Translations under genes and position numbers: made by a program
Notes under the pieces: model-generated
Databases searched by the model: none
The model's input: only the letters and a program-made list of their open reading frames with translations
What the model was told of the DNA's origin: nothing
Assembly: GCA_004519485.1 (NCBI GenBank)
Contig: CP038125.1
Span: 310,001-374,000, forward strand
DNA from: Nannochloropsis oceanica
Lineage: Eukaryota > Sar > Eustigmatophyceae > Eustigmatales > Monodopsidaceae
Reading direction: 5' to 3'
DNA length: 64,000 nt
In this document: positions 21,345 through 32,675 of the stretch, piece by piece
How the letters are laid out: each line of letters starts with the position of its first letter
Position numbering within the stretch: position 1 is the stretch's first letter

Positions 21345-22823
21345 CTTATTACAATGTCTGGTGCTCGCCGTGCTTGAGCTCTTGAATTGCTGTTTGGTGG
21401 GAAGGAGGAGAGTAGGAGGGGGTGGGGAGGTGGCTTGCGTGAGTCACGGGTAGTCCATGCAGCCGCCGATATTAAAAAAAAGCCAGCTTTCATATTTTCC
21501 GAACTGAAGCGTTATCATTGTAAGCTTGTGCTTGTGCTCGAGGCAATCGGCAAAGTTTTTGCTCTGAAAGTATGATAAAGCGGTGTAAGGGAAGCTGAAA
21601 CGGCCAAAAAAGAGTAGCGGAGATATGCGGCAAAGTCCCGTGGGGTGGGGGGGAATAGGAAGACCGCGGCTGCGAACTGCTGTTTCTATTTCTGTATCTT
21701 CTGTCTGTTTTTGGTTTTTTGTTCGTGTTCGTGATTGATCTGGCAGTATAGTATTCCTATAGAATATGATTTTTCTGGTCTCTCTCCGCAGGTCTCATCG
21801 CCCTTGGCGAGTACACGAGGGCAAGCATAATTGAGGTTCCCTCCGGGAATACCCCACATCCGCATCACACACGTCTCACCCCGCCTCTCCACGCCATCAT
21901 GCCCTTTACAGGAAAGTTGAAGTGCTCGCAAAGGGCGGATAGAAGGCAAGGCAAAGCAAAGGGGCCCGGACTTGAGGCAGCAACAGCAGGGAACAGAAGC
22001 AATAGACACACGTAAAGCAAAGCACAATGGAAGAAGAGCCCTCCAAGTACATCAAACTCATCAGGTACGTCTTGAGCCCCGTAGTACTGGTGATGATCGA
22101 TGACAGCCACTCGGCACCGGTGGCGGTACCGGCGAAGCTCTTGGCACAGCGAAATAAAAAGGAGAAATGGACGACTGCTCTCCACTAGCCCTACACCCAT
22201 CCTCCCTCTCCTTGCTTCTTAATCTTGTCCCACATACGACACTTCGTCCGTGTTGTCTGGCTTCCAACTACCCTCCCATGATCTCTGTGGATTTGTGCAA
22301 TTTTCTATTTCTAGTCCTCGCTGTTAATGTACTTCTCTGCCTTTCCCCCTCCGTCCCTCCCCTTTCTCCCTCAGTGCGGAGGGCCACGAGTTCATCGTCG
22401 ACCGCAAATGCGCCTGTGTCAGTAAAACCATCGAGGCCATGCTTGCAGGTGGCTTCGCAGAAAGCAAAGGGGAAATCAAGTTTCCTGAGATCTCCACCAA
22501 TATTTTAGAGAAGGTCATACAGTACCTCTACTACAAGGTTTGTATGTGTTTATCTTCCCCCCCCCCCTCCTCTCTCCTTTCGGTGTAAGCTTGTCGAGCT
22601 TGTCGAACCCATCGAATGTATCGATCCGATTACCATGTCTTTCCATTTTACTGTGCTCACATTGCCACCTCACTTACCCATTCACCACTCCTTCCCTCCC
22701 TCGTTTTCTCCTTCCTTCCCTCAGGTCCGCTACACGAACTCCAATTCTAAAGTCCCTGACTTCAAGTTGGAGCCTGAAATGGCCTTGGAGCTGTTGATGG
22801 CGGCTAACTTCTTAGACTGCTAG
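21345..22823 (+). repeat. Left arm of inverted segmental duplication (Elongin C copy 1)
   Basis: The arm includes upstream sequence and the whole Elongin C gene. Marker blocks shared with the right arm in reverse complement are: a block near 21370-21470 containing GACTACCCGTGACTCACG when read on the minus strand, the AT-rich block near 21570-21640, about 200 bases before the ATG, all three exons and much of both introns. Similarity stops at or just after the stop codon. The outer boundary is approximate. Confidence 0.8.
22027..22823 (+). CDS. ELOC: Elongin C, copy 1
   Basis: A Skp1-fold adaptor that joins elongin B and a SOCS/VHL-type substrate receptor to a cullin ubiquitin ligase; it also belongs to the elongin elongation complex. 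Exons 22027-22064, 22375-22537 and 22725-22823 join in phase to 99 residues, a little shorter than animal Elongin C. It reads YIKLI then [14 protein letters not shown], and ends [18 protein letters not shown] and [13 protein letters not shown]; the last block is nearly invariant in the family. Skp1 is excluded by the RYTN and AANFLDC endings. A near-identical second copy lies inverted at 31061-31786; the proteins differ at one position (FAESK here, FTESK there). Confidence 0.95.
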
Positions 22824-23299
22824 GGAGGGAGGGAGGGAAGGAGGGTGCCAGCGCGTGTAATAAGGGGCTTCGAGAGTCTGGACAAGGGACACGGAAAAGA
22901 CCAGAAGAAAAGAGTGTATAAAAATGCAGCATTGGGGGCAGCAGCCATCCCCCCAAACTAAGAAATCAATCATCTTCATGCACCCATCAAAATCCCCGGC
23001 CTAAATAGATTGGATCCTGAAGATGACTGTGGGTGAACATGGCCATGACGTATGTGATGGGAAGTGCAAGAGCAATGGCTAGTGATACCAAAGACAGGAA
23101 TTGTTTGCCTCGGTGACTCGCTCCCCTTGTGTTTTCCCATTAAATAGGTGCTTTAACTTTAATGTTCTGATTTTCCCCCTCTTCCATCGTTCCTCTTAGC
23201 CCGATGCCCATCGCGTGCGCCGAGGCGCAGAAAGCGTACATTCAGTCATTATTTACATGCATCGACGCTTGATCGTCTCCGAGAGAGGAAAGTCTGCTG
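22824..23299. other. Convergent 3' region between Elongin C copy 1 and TBC1D23
   Basis: Short GGGA tract just after the Elongin C stop, then unremarkable sequence. Nothing coding is seen. It lies outside the duplicated arm. Confidence 0.4.
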
Positions 23300-24139
23300 T
23301 CATACAGACATGACTTCCTGTCGTTCTCCCTCTAATCCTCCCCCCTTTCCTTTCTCCTTCTGTGCTTCTGCCGCCAACTTAAACGCCTCTCCCTCCCTCC
23401 CGCCCTCATCCTCCGCTTGCTGGGCCTCCATCACCATCTTCTTCAACTCCTCCACGATACTCAAATATTCCGTGGAATAAATTTCTACCACCTCCCTCGC
23501 CCCCTCCCTCGCTCCCTCCCTCCCTCCTTGCCCTTGACTTGACATCCCTATCGTCGACGACAAGGACTGCGACAATCCCCTCGGTCGCTCCCTCCCTCCC
23601 TCCCCCTCCTCCCCTTCCTCCCCACAAAAATGCATCCGAATCGAATGCGCGCTCTTCTTCTTCTTGGTCACCTGCGTCAAGGTTTTAATATCCTTTTCAA
23701 TCAAAACCCTAATCCAGCCCCTGTCCCGCGTGAGATCGTCGACGCCTACGAGGACTTTCCCTCTCGCCAGCACCAACACACACACAGACAGCCTCCCCGA
23801 AGGCAATTGCCGGTGTACTCTAAACTCTGCCGCCCTTCCTCCCTCCCTTCTTCGCCCTTGTCTTTCCATCCCTCGGTCTTGGAAGGCGGTAGGGGGAAGG
23901 ATGAAATCCGGGAGGAAGAGGAGGGGGGCAGAGGCAACCAGTGCCATGGCCTGCTGATCTGTGCTCGGAGATGTAAAGGAGAGAGGAGACGAGAGGGAGG
24001 AAGACGAAGCATGAGTGGGCGCAGAGGAAGGAGGAAAAGGAGCGACACTGCTGATGCGTCGGATCAAACGGCCGAGGAGGTGAGATTGTTGCTCTCCCCC
24101 TCCTCCCTTCCCTCCTGCTCCTGCTCCTGCTCCTGCTGA

Positions 24140-24170
<31 letters not shown>

Positions 24171-27100
24171 CCTCCTCCTCCTGCTCCTCCTCCTCCTTCT
24201 TCTCCCCCTTTATCTTCTCCGCCTCCTGCAGTAGTCAGAGGAAGAGACGAGTGAGGCGCACGAAGACAAGGAGGCGGCCCGCCGCTGGTACTGTTGGGAA
24301 GGGGGGAAGACGGCAGCTGCGCCGAGGGAGGGGGGAAGGGCGAGGACAAGATAGGAAATTGCGAACCCATCCCTGCGAAAGACAGGAAGGACGAGCGTAG
24401 ATTTCCGAACGCTGATACGAGACCTGGCCCTTGCTGCTGCTGGTGTTGCTGCCGGGAAGGGGAGGCTTTCTTTGTTCCTCCCCCCCCCCCCCCCTCTTTT
24501 CCTTCCTCCAACCTTTCCTTGTTCTTCCTCTTCTTCCAGTGCCATCAAGTAGGATAAGAGGCTGGACGGTGGCTCAATACCCCCTTCCCCTGCATCCTTC
24601 TCCTTCCATCCCTCCCCTCCCTCTACAACCTCCTTTTCCGCCCTTTTCCCCTTCGTTGCCCCCGGCTTCTGCTTCTTCTCCTTTCCTCCCTCCCTCCTTC
24701 CTTTCGTCCCTACTACACCTGGTCCAAACATTCTCCGAAACAAATTCATTTTCTCTTCGTCTCCCTCTTCCTGTCCCTCCCTCCCCCTCCTCACCGGTCG
24801 ACCCACCGTCAAAACCCTCTCCAACTTCTTATACCTCCCCCTCCCTCCCGCCCTCCCTGCCTCCCTCAATTGCTGCTCTAGATATCCAACGAACGTCTCA
24901 ATCCCCCCCTGCAAAAACGAGACACGTGGAAACCCGAACGACAAGAGGGCCTGCAGAAAGCGAGCGGGGACAGAGGAGGGATGGAGGGGGAAGGAGGGCG
25001 GGAGGGAGGAAGGGGTGGACGAAGAGGCGTCCGGTGCCCCAGGTCTTGTGCCACGGAGGAATGCTGAGGAGGAGGAAAAGAGAAGAGGAGGAGGAGGAGG
25101 AGGAGAAGAAGCAGAAGCAGCAGTTGTTGCAGCAGCTGCAGCAGAAAAGATCAAGCACACGTGGGCCACCCCGCCCCATGCTGCATACACCGCCTTTAGA
25201 AACTCCTCCAACTCCCCTTCCTCCCCCCCCCCCTCCCTCGCTTGATGCGAAAGCGACCCTCGGGAATCTGTGCGCCCTCCTCCCTTTCCTTTCTCCCTTC
25301 CTTCGGGTAATAGTCGCGAGTCTAGGTGCATGGAAGACTCGATTCGAAATTTCGAAAATTCTGACCACGGGCGACAGTCAAGGAGGATGAGGGGGTGGTG
25401 TCGGTGCAAGAAGGAGGCAGCTGCAGCTGCTGCTGTTGTTACTGCCATTGGTGCTGCACCTGCTGTTGCTTTTGATGCGGCTACAAACCGTGAAAAGGGA
25501 GAGCCGAATGCCCCTGCCAACGCGCGGTCCTCCGCTCCCTCTTCCCCTTCCTCCTCCTCGTCCTCGTCCTCCTGCTCCTCCTGGTCTTCCACCCGTGCTT
25601 CATTCTGTGTGCGCACCGACGTGTCACTCGCGTCCATCTCTTTCCTCTTTCCCCTCTTCTTCTTTTCTCCTTTTGTCTCCTCTTTCCTGTCACCCTTTTC
25701 CCCATCCTGATGCTCTCCCTCTACTTTCCTTGGGGGCTTCAACGGCTTTGCCTTCCCCAGCCCTTCCCCCGCCGCGCTCTCCTCTTCTTCTTCTTCTTCC
25801 TCCTCTTCCTCCTCCTCCTCCTCCCCGAACGATAAGACATCCATCACCCCCTCCAACACCTCCCGCGCAGTCAAACTGACCGTGGGGACATGGCTTAATT
25901 CCAGAAGCAAGGGCGGGAGCGAGGAAGGGTTCAAGTCTGTCAAACACACACGGTAGAGACGGCGACAATAAGATTCAGGTGTGTCTTTCTTGATTAATTT
26001 GGCCTCAAAAATGAGGGATTTGACTTCTATTAACCCAGAGAAGGTCAGGTTAGATATCGTTTCTGGAAGGACATCATGAGGGCAGGAGAGGAGGAGTGGG
26101 AGGTGCTGACGGAGGAAGGCGAGAAGGAGGAAGTGGTGGAGGAGGGGGTCGTTCTCGAGTAGGTATTGGTCCCAAAGTGAGAGTGTGGTTTGCATGTCGA
26201 GGGTACGGGCGAAGAAGGTGAGGAGCCAGGGGGTTAAATACAGCTCGGGGGGGAGATTGTTAGAGTCGAGGCGGAGGGAGAGGGAGGGGTGGTGGTAGAG
26301 GAGGAGGAGACGGAAGAGGATGAAGGAGGCCTGCATGCAGTGAAAGTCCTTATCTGTGTACATATTCCGGAGGAAGAGTTGGAGGAAGCGAGTGAAGCAT
26401 TGAAGGGTCATGACGTCGGTTTCGGTGGTGCGAGGAGAGAGAGGGGAAGGCGGTATGTCCATAATGGTTGCCCTGCTGCTGGTGTCGTCAGCTGCTGCTT
26501 CTCCTCCTCCTGCTGCCGTTTCTCCTCCTCCTCCTCCTCCTCCTCCTTCTCCTCCTCCTCCTCCTCCTCCTCCTCCTCCTCCTCCTCCTCCTCCTGATGT
26601 TTTTGATGTTTTTGCCGTTGCTTCTAGGGATGATGAAAGTGCTCTTTCTATTGCTACATCGCTGGTCACCTCCTCTTTCAACCATTGCTCTTTCCGAGCC
26701 CCGGCGTCTAATTTTCCTCCTTGCACTTCCTGCTCTCCTCTCCCGCCACTCATGACGTACACAAACGGCGCAAGCACTTCATTCATCCCTTGTTTGTAAC
26801 TGATCTGTTGTCTCTTACAATAAAGCGTCAATATCTTCTGTACCTTTATTTGAATATCCGGAGCCTTAAACAGAGAAAGTTCGGACCGTGTTCGCAGGGC
26901 GTCCACTTCGATAACTCTTTGGTTGGGCAAATTGAGAGGGACCGTGTGCAGGGCGTGTAGAAGGGACGAAGATGGCAGTGGTTGCTGTAATGGAACAACG
27001 CTGCTGCTGCTGCTGCTGCTGCTGGTGATGTCGTTGTCTTTGTTGCTGCCGATGCCATTGCTGCTGGAGGGAGAAGGGAGAGGTCCGAGAGACTCCGTGC

Positions 27101-27422
27101 CGCTTGCCAATACGGTTGGATGTTCGCCAGCATTCTTACCACTACAGCTACTACTCTTCTGACTTGCATCATCGTTGGAACGACTTTGTTTGCCCAAGAG
27201 TAAAATTGGCCAGATTTGCCGCCGGAGGTCAGGTGGGATGACTCCTAGGCGCCGACACAATGCTCGGACCAAAGCAGGGGAGGGAGGGGGGCTTTTGCTG
27301 CAAGGGTCCAACGCCCGGCGCAATAACGCCAAGGATGACCGGTCTTCGTCGCTGGCGGTGACAGCAGCGTGCTGGGATGGGGGGAATGGCGACAGTCGTG
27401 ATGGTAGTGGGGAAGCATCCAT
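23300..27422 (-). CDS. TBC1D23: TBC1D23-like protein (TBC, rhodanese-like, C-terminal PH-like)
   Basis: A Golgi-associated bridging factor family linking golgin-captured, endosome-derived vesicles to the WASH complex. Read from MDASPLPSRLS it is about 1,373 residues without introns. The TBC domain spans about residues 50-460: VIEVDALRTR (fits the IxxDxxR arginine-finger pattern), SYKQGMNEVLAPFVYV near 210 (YxQ), and LTPWLLTFFARTLDMQT. A poly-Glu/charged linker follows, then a rhodanese-like fold near 675 (LILLDCRPWSEF) and FGFPRVSFLQGG. The C-terminal PH-like domain near 1200-1330 has SVCVLVLARGKVLVGVDDL and YLSIVEELKKMVMEA. The frame changes once, at a 15-base C run (24480-24494); one base fewer makes it continuous. 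Many acidic and glycine repeats are simple-sequence expansions. Confidence 0.87.
24480..24494. other. 15-base C run at the TBC1D23 frame change
   Basis: The minus-strand frame from 27422 stays open past this run but then becomes non-family sequence. The frame one base over continues with GLVSAFGNLRSSFLSFAG and the family C-terminal domain. With 14 bases instead of 15 the two would be one frame. Confidence 0.6.
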
Positions 27423-28076
27423 CCGGCTAGCCGGTGAGATCACCTTCGCCGTCTTGTATCTGTCTTGTTGTTTGCGGGAGGAAAGGGATTAGGCAGAGCT
27501 GGGAAAGGAAGGGCGCTTTCACTGTGCAGTATATATACACGTGTGTGTCTGCCTGCCACAACGTGGGACTTGTAAGTCAATCAGATCAGGAACGATGATG
27601 ATGGTCGCTTATCCTCGGTTGGAATTTTCAACTTGAGTGCTCGTTCGTCGTTGGGCGGCTGCTATTCCGGCGATACGATCCTACTATACAAAAATAGGTT
27701 GACTTGTATTTTTCACTGACAGAGCCGAGTGGCATTTCAACAAAGAAAAAAGGGTCTCAGGAAAGAGATGGATTTGGTGTGTGAAAACAGCAGTGTGAGT
27801 GACACGATATTCTTCGTTGAATTTTAGTCGACGGATCAGAATTTTCTCATTTTTACCACGCGTTCATAAACGAATCGCGGTGAGGGATGTAATCAAAAAA
27901 TAAGAATATCTATATGTATCACGTGATAGACTATTAATTTTTGGCGTTCGTCATTCCCGGCTCCTGGATGGTTTTTTTCCTTTCCATATCGGCGTCTTGG
28001 ACGTATCAAGAGTCAAAGGAGGAATAATAATACAATACTTAATCGGCCTTTATTTTCCACTCCTTTGTAGGATCCT
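27423..28076. other. Intergenic region upstream of TBC1D23
   Basis: It contains the TBC1D23 promoter and the 3' flank of the next minus-strand gene. AT-richer than neighbours around 27680-28050. A TATATATA word lies near 27530, about 110 bases before the TBC1D23 start. No gene seen. Confidence 0.4.
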
Positions 28077-29144
28077 TTACTCTCTCCATCGAAAAACACC
28101 CACATATTCATTCGCAGCCAATACATGCCGCGTGTCCAAGGGGTCTATCAAACATTTCCGCGACGCAAACGGATTACGCTCCGGTCCCACCAGCCACTCA
28201 ACATCCTTCCCTTGCGCCCCCAGAAGCGCTATGTCCCTGTCCCGATCTTCTTGCGAGTGTGCCGTCCATAGAGCGGATCTTCTTTCAGCTCGTAGCTTTG
28301 CTAAGGTAGGAGTCCATGCTGCCCTCAGTGCGGGGTGGCCTAGGCCTGGGTTGTAGAGCACAACGGCATCAAGAGATCCTCCTCCTCGCGCTGTAGCTGC
28401 TGCTGATGATGATGACGACGATGATAATGTTGCGACTGAAGAGATAACATCGGCGACAATTACGTGGTACAAGCCATGGTGCTTGTGTAGCCACAATTGT
28501 CGATCTGCGTCGAGGACCACGTGCTCTGCTGCTTCTGCTGCTGATTTTGCCACGGCCTGTGGCAGCTCAGGTCCTACCATGTGAAGGTGGAGATGGGCGC
28601 GGCGAAGGCACAACAGTTCCATCCACCAGGCACTGGGGAGAGAGACCTCAGCCCGCGCGCCCAAAATGGCGAGGTGCATTGCTGTTGCTGCCTCCTCCTT
28701 TTTTGTGTCCGTCGCCTTCGCTGCCTTTTGCAGGTGCGGCAAGTAATGTGCCAATGTCATTGGATACGAAAGGAGGTGGGAGAGGATGCGAATGCCGGGC
28801 GAATCGAGGAGGGCGGTAGTGCTGGGCTCTGCCCAGTTCCGCTGACGCAGGTACTCTTCTAGGGCATGTGAAGTTGAGCCATCTACCTGTGCTGCTGCTG
28901 CTACGGACAAGGGAGTTTGTGTCGGTGGCTGGATGAGTCTGGAGTTGGTCGGTTTGCTTATCCATATTGCTTCCTCGCGGCCTTGTTGTGCCACCTTGGT
29001 CGCTTCGGGATGAATTGCTGTTGGAAAGGAGGAGGAGGTGGAGGAGGAGGAAGAGGGCGAAGAGGAGGAGGAGGGCCGTACGCTCCCTCTCGAGTGTGCG
29101 GCGAGGACGACCCGCCTGAAGGATGCTGCTACGCGGGGCGTCAT
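28077..29144 (-). CDS. Protein with Mss51-like C-terminal domain
   Basis: Single exon, 355 residues. The ATG at 29144 gives an arginine-rich, acid-free start (MTPRVAASFRRVVLAAH) suggesting mitochondrial import. From about residue 115 it reads ILSHLLSYPMTLAHYLPHL, LHLHMVGPELP, KHHGLYHVI and VVLYNPGLGHPALRAAW. These are the pattern of the C-terminal domain shared by yeast Mss51 and zinc finger MYND proteins 15/17. The MYND zinc finger itself is absent. Mss51 proteins act in mitochondrial cox1 translation; whether this lone domain does so cannot be told. The serine-rich linker near residues 25-40 is low complexity. Confidence 0.7.
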   Translation of the reverse strand: MTPRVAASFRRVVLAAHSRGSVRPSSSSSPSSSSSTSSSFPTAIHPEATKVAQQGREEAIWISKPTNSRLIQPPTQTPLSVAAAAQVDGSTSHALEEYLRQRNWAEPSTTALLDSPGIRILSHLLSYPMTLAHYLPHLQKAAKATDTKKEEAATAMHLAILGARAEVSLPSAWWMELLCLRRAHLHLHMVGPELPQAVAKSAAEAAEHVVLDADRQLWLHKHHGLYHVIVADVISSVATLSSSSSSSAAATARGGGSLDAVVLYNPGLGHPALRAAWTPTLAKLRAERRSALWTAHSQEDRDRDIALLGAQGKDVEWLVGPERNPFASRKCLIDPLDTRHVLAANEYVGVFRWRE

Positions 29145-29832
29145 ATAGTTTCGTTATTGCCTGTGTGAGGTTGTTATTTGGAAGGGTGGGATTGAGATTA
29201 GGGTAAGAGTGGGCAAGAGACAGCAGCAAGACGGGAAACGACAAAGAAGGCTAACGTCACCGTGACCGGATGTGACGTGCTTTCAGTGTCCCTTCATCCG
29301 CCTTACAAATAACTACTTTCATGTGACTCCAATCCTTGATTCGAGAGTCAAAATCCCAGATATAAGAGCTACATACATACATAGATATACAGGCGCCATG
29401 CTGGCTCCTGATGTTGCTTTTGTCCCCTGCAAACCAGGCCTTTATTTCAACCATGATTATCACTTATGGTGGCACCTCTCCGCTCGACTTTTCTCACTGC
29501 TACCCCCGTGCTGTCGTCGACTACGCGTACACGGCCTTGATAATGCACATGCACGGCTAGCGTCAGGCGCCGGCGCATGTCCGTTTGTCCTGTCGACTTT
29601 ATGCAAGCCCCATTCCCCTCACAACATCCCTCCCTCCCAGCAGCACCCCTCACCCCATGGCTAGGCCTGTGCCTTTTCATCGACTGCACGCACACGCCCT
29701 TGACTTATCCGCATGCCTTGCCTTGTGTTATCATCCGCCGAAGCTGCTCCTCGACATTCCTGCAAGCAAACTCACTCGCTCTCCTCTTCCACTCTATTCC
29801 TCCCCTCCCTTCCTCCCTCCCATCAGTAAGCC
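29145..29832. promoter_or_regulatory. Divergent promoter region, Mss51-like and TMEM208
   Basis: It separates two divergent genes and so must hold both start regions. A TATA-like word occurs in ATACATAGATATAC near 29375. The right end (29780-29832) is the TCCC-rich leader of TMEM208. No coding frame is supported. Confidence 0.4.
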
Positions 29833-30306
29833 ATGGCGGGCCAAGCACGAAAAAAGGCGCAAAAAGCAGCCAACATCACAGGCTCCTTCTACTGGAAAGT
29901 CATCATAGTCGTGAACCTCCTCTATGTCGCCTGCCTCGCCTACCACATCAAGAATAACACCAAATTCTGGGTCGAAATGCAACAGTGGAGTGTCAAGAAA
30001 AAAATTGCCTTCCCCTTCCTCACATTCTGTTGCTACGCCCTTGCGTATCACGGACTCGTTTCGGCCGCGGTAGAGCGCTTGTCGGCGAGTACGTACGTGG
30101 ATTTATTGGGTTTAACAATGGCCGCGCAATTTACGAGTTTTGTGACTCATTGGTTTTGGGTCTTGTTTTTGGTTTTGCCCGTGGCAGGGGTATACTTATA
30201 TGTGCTACCGTTGTTTGGGATGTTGAAGGGTTTGATGGGAGGAGGAGGGGGGGAGGGAGGGACGGGAGGGGAGGACGAGAAGAAGGAGAAGAAGAAAAGG
30301 AAATAA
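29833..30306 (+). CDS. TMEM208: TMEM208/SND2-like ER membrane protein
   Basis: Single exon, 157 residues. This small ER protein (Snd2 in yeast) is part of the SRP-independent targeting route for membrane proteins. The start MAGQARKKAQKAANITG is basic like other members. Hydrophobic segments are WKVIIVVNLLYVACLAYHI (about residues 22-40), AFPFLTFCCYALAYHGLV (59-76), a segment around TMAAQFTSFVTHWFWVLF (95-112) and the adjoining LVLPVAGVYLYVLPLF. The tail is a charged lysine/glutamate run, also typical of the family. AYHGL resembles the ASYHSM block of TMEM208. Confidence 0.82.
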   Translation: MAGQARKKAQKAANITGSFYWKVIIVVNLLYVACLAYHIKNNTKFWVEMQQWSVKKKIAFPFLTFCCYALAYHGLVSAAVERLSASTYVDLLGLTMAAQFTSFVTHWFWVLFLVLPVAGVYLYVLPLFGMLKGLMGGGGGEGGTGGEDEKKEKKKRK

Positions 30307-31060
30307 AGAAGAACATGAGGAAACGAGTGCGTAACGAAGTTATCTTGATTGTGTTTCAGGATACCTGTATAATGTTGACCACAAGCGAGAACACGACCGT
30401 CAATTACTTTAATGCTCCTCAGAGAGCAGTCCCCCCTCTTCCTCTCCAAGACGTTTCTACTAAGGTATACAAACTGGCCACAATAGCCCAGAAGCTGCTA
30501 GCTATCGTTGAATAAAACAATGCCGTTAAATAAAAGGGTGTCTTTCTGGTACTGGTAATGACACCCCAATATACACCAAGTATTACATTCTCGGTGGTAG
30601 TGACACCACCGTGAGGCATTAAAACATCACATGGCTCCTCTCGCCTGTGCACTTGTCTCCGCTTACCAACCTATCCATCTCCATCGTCGCGGCCGCTGTA
30701 AAATTAGATTACGTGCCCTTTTGACTTCCTTTTAAACGAGGGGTAGGAGGTGCGTGTAGACTTGCGTTCAGATTGAATGTGCATGGTGAATCTTAGATAT
30801 GTGCAGCTATCTACATGCAGCGATCTACATGAAGCAAGGCTGGGCCAGGCAGACAGAGGGATGGATGTGTCTATGTCGGATTTGTCTCTTCAGAGACACC
30901 GTGCCCACCTTTGTTGGTCATTCATCACCCTCCCTCCCTCCCTCCCTCCCTCCCTCCCTTCTTGGAATCTAAGCCATTTGTGGCCATCAGCAGCTTGACA
31001 ACGAATTCCAGGCTCCATAGAAGGGCCAGGATACTCTCTCCAGCCCTCATCCCTCCCTCC
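30307..31060. other. Gene-free stretch between TMEM208 and Elongin C copy 2
   Basis: 3' flanks of two convergent genes. A pure TCCC tract lies at about 30930-30960. No gene or RNA is supported. Confidence 0.4.
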
Positions 31061-31786
31061 CTAGCAGTCTAAGAAGTTAGCCGCCATCAACAGCTCCAAG
31101 GCCATTTCAGGCTCCAACTTAAAGTCAGGGACTTTAGAATTGGAGTTCGTGTAGCGGACCTGGGGGAAGGAAGGAGAAAACAAGTGAGCAAAAAAGAAGT
31201 GGTGGGTGAGTTGGGTGGCTATGCGAGGAGAGTGAAGTGGGAAGGCATGATAATTATGTGAGGTAAACACATACAAACCTTGTAGTAGAGGTACTGTATA
31301 ACCTTCTCTAAAATATTGGTAGAGATCTCAGGAAACTTGATTTCCCCTTTGCTTTCTGTGAAGCCACCTGCAAGCATGGCCTCGATGGTTTTACTGACAC
31401 AGGCGCATTTGCGGTCGACGATGAACTCGTGGCCCTCCGCACTGAGGGAGAAAGGGGAGGGACGGAGGGGGAAAGGCAGAGAAGTACATTAACAGCGAGG
31501 AAGTGGAAGGCAAAAGTTCACGAGTTGACACAGACCATGAAAGGGTAGTTGGAAGCCAGACAACACGGACGGAGTGCCATGTGGAGGACAAGACGAGGCA
31601 GCAAGAGGGAGGACGGGTGTAGGGCTAGAGGAGAGCAGTCGTACATTTCTCGTCTTTCTTTCGCTGTGCCAAGAGCTTCGCCGGTACCGCCACCGGTGAC
31701 GAGGGCCTGTTATCGATAATCACCAGTACCACGGGGCTCAAGGCGTACCTGATGAGCTTGATGTACTTGGAGGGCTCTTCTTCCAT
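31061..31786 (-). CDS. ELOC: Elongin C, copy 2
   Basis: Exons 31786-31749, 31441-31279 and 31159-31061 have exactly the same lengths (38, 163, 99) and phases as copy 1 and give 99 residues. By eye the coding sequences differ at five of 300 bases, four silent and one giving threonine for alanine in FTESK. Introns are clearly homologous but more changed; the second is shorter here (119 against 187 bases). This contrast points to purifying selection on both copies or to gene conversion of exons. The function is as for copy 1. Confidence 0.94.
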
Positions 31787-32463
31787 AGGGCTTTGCATTG
31801 CGTGTGTCTATTGCTACCGTTCCCTGCTGTTGCTGCCTCAAGTCCGGGCCCCCTTGCTTTACCTTGCTTTCTATCCGCCCTTTGTGAGCACCGCGTCTTC
31901 CCTGTAGAGGACATGATGGCGTGGAGAGGTGGGATGAGACGTGAGTGGTGCGGATGTGGAAAATGCACCAAGTGGGGGGAAACCTCATTTCATCGTGCCT
32001 TGCTTTCGTGTTCGCCATGAGCGATGACAGGCAGAGCAGAAAGGACAAAAGAATGTAAATTGAAGCATAATACTGTAAGCACAATCACGAACACGAGCAC
32101 AAATAGATGGAAGACGCAGGAGAAGGAGGAGCAGGTCGTGGCCGCAATCGACTTGTTTTTTCCCCCCACGCGACTTGACCGCATATTTCCTCATCCTTTT
32201 GGGTCGCTTCAGCCTCCTTTTTCCGCTCCATCATGCTTTCACAACATAAACTTTGTCGCCGACCCTTTTGTCGCTGACCCTTAACTGAAGGGCAAGCTTA
32301 CGACGAGGGCACCCTTGCTGTGATCAACATGAAGTTCTTTTTTCCGGCATGTCGGGGGCTGCATGGACTACCCGTGACTCACGTAAGCCACCTCCCCACC
32401 CCCTCCTACTCTCCTCCTTCGCACCAAACTGCAATTCAAGAGCTCAAACACAGCCAGCACTGG
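31061..32463 (-). repeat. Right arm of inverted segmental duplication (Elongin C copy 2)
   Basis: Reverse-complement counterpart of 21345-22823. The outermost shared block is near 32360-32460 (ATGGACTACCCGTGACTCACG onward). The two Elongin C genes point at each other across an 8.2-kb unduplicated centre. Confidence 0.8.
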
Positions 32464-32675
32464 GCTTTATTATAAGAACGGGCAGCAGCTACTAGCACCT
32501 CATCAGTCCATTCAACCTCTAATCTCCAACTCTGCGCCTCCACGTTACCCACATCCGCCAAAACCACATCCGCCAAAACCCTAGAGGACTAGCAGCTCTT
32601 CATTCTCTTGGCGTTCCCAACTGAATCAATTTTCATAACTTGAAATAGTTCAGTTTCAGAACAAGAAATAGAGAA
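32464..32675. promoter_or_regulatory. Leader and promoter region of the methyltransferase gene
   Basis: A C/A-rich leader with duplicated CCACATCCGCCAAAACC words near 32548-32582 precedes the ATG at 32676. No named element can be supported. Confidence 0.35.
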
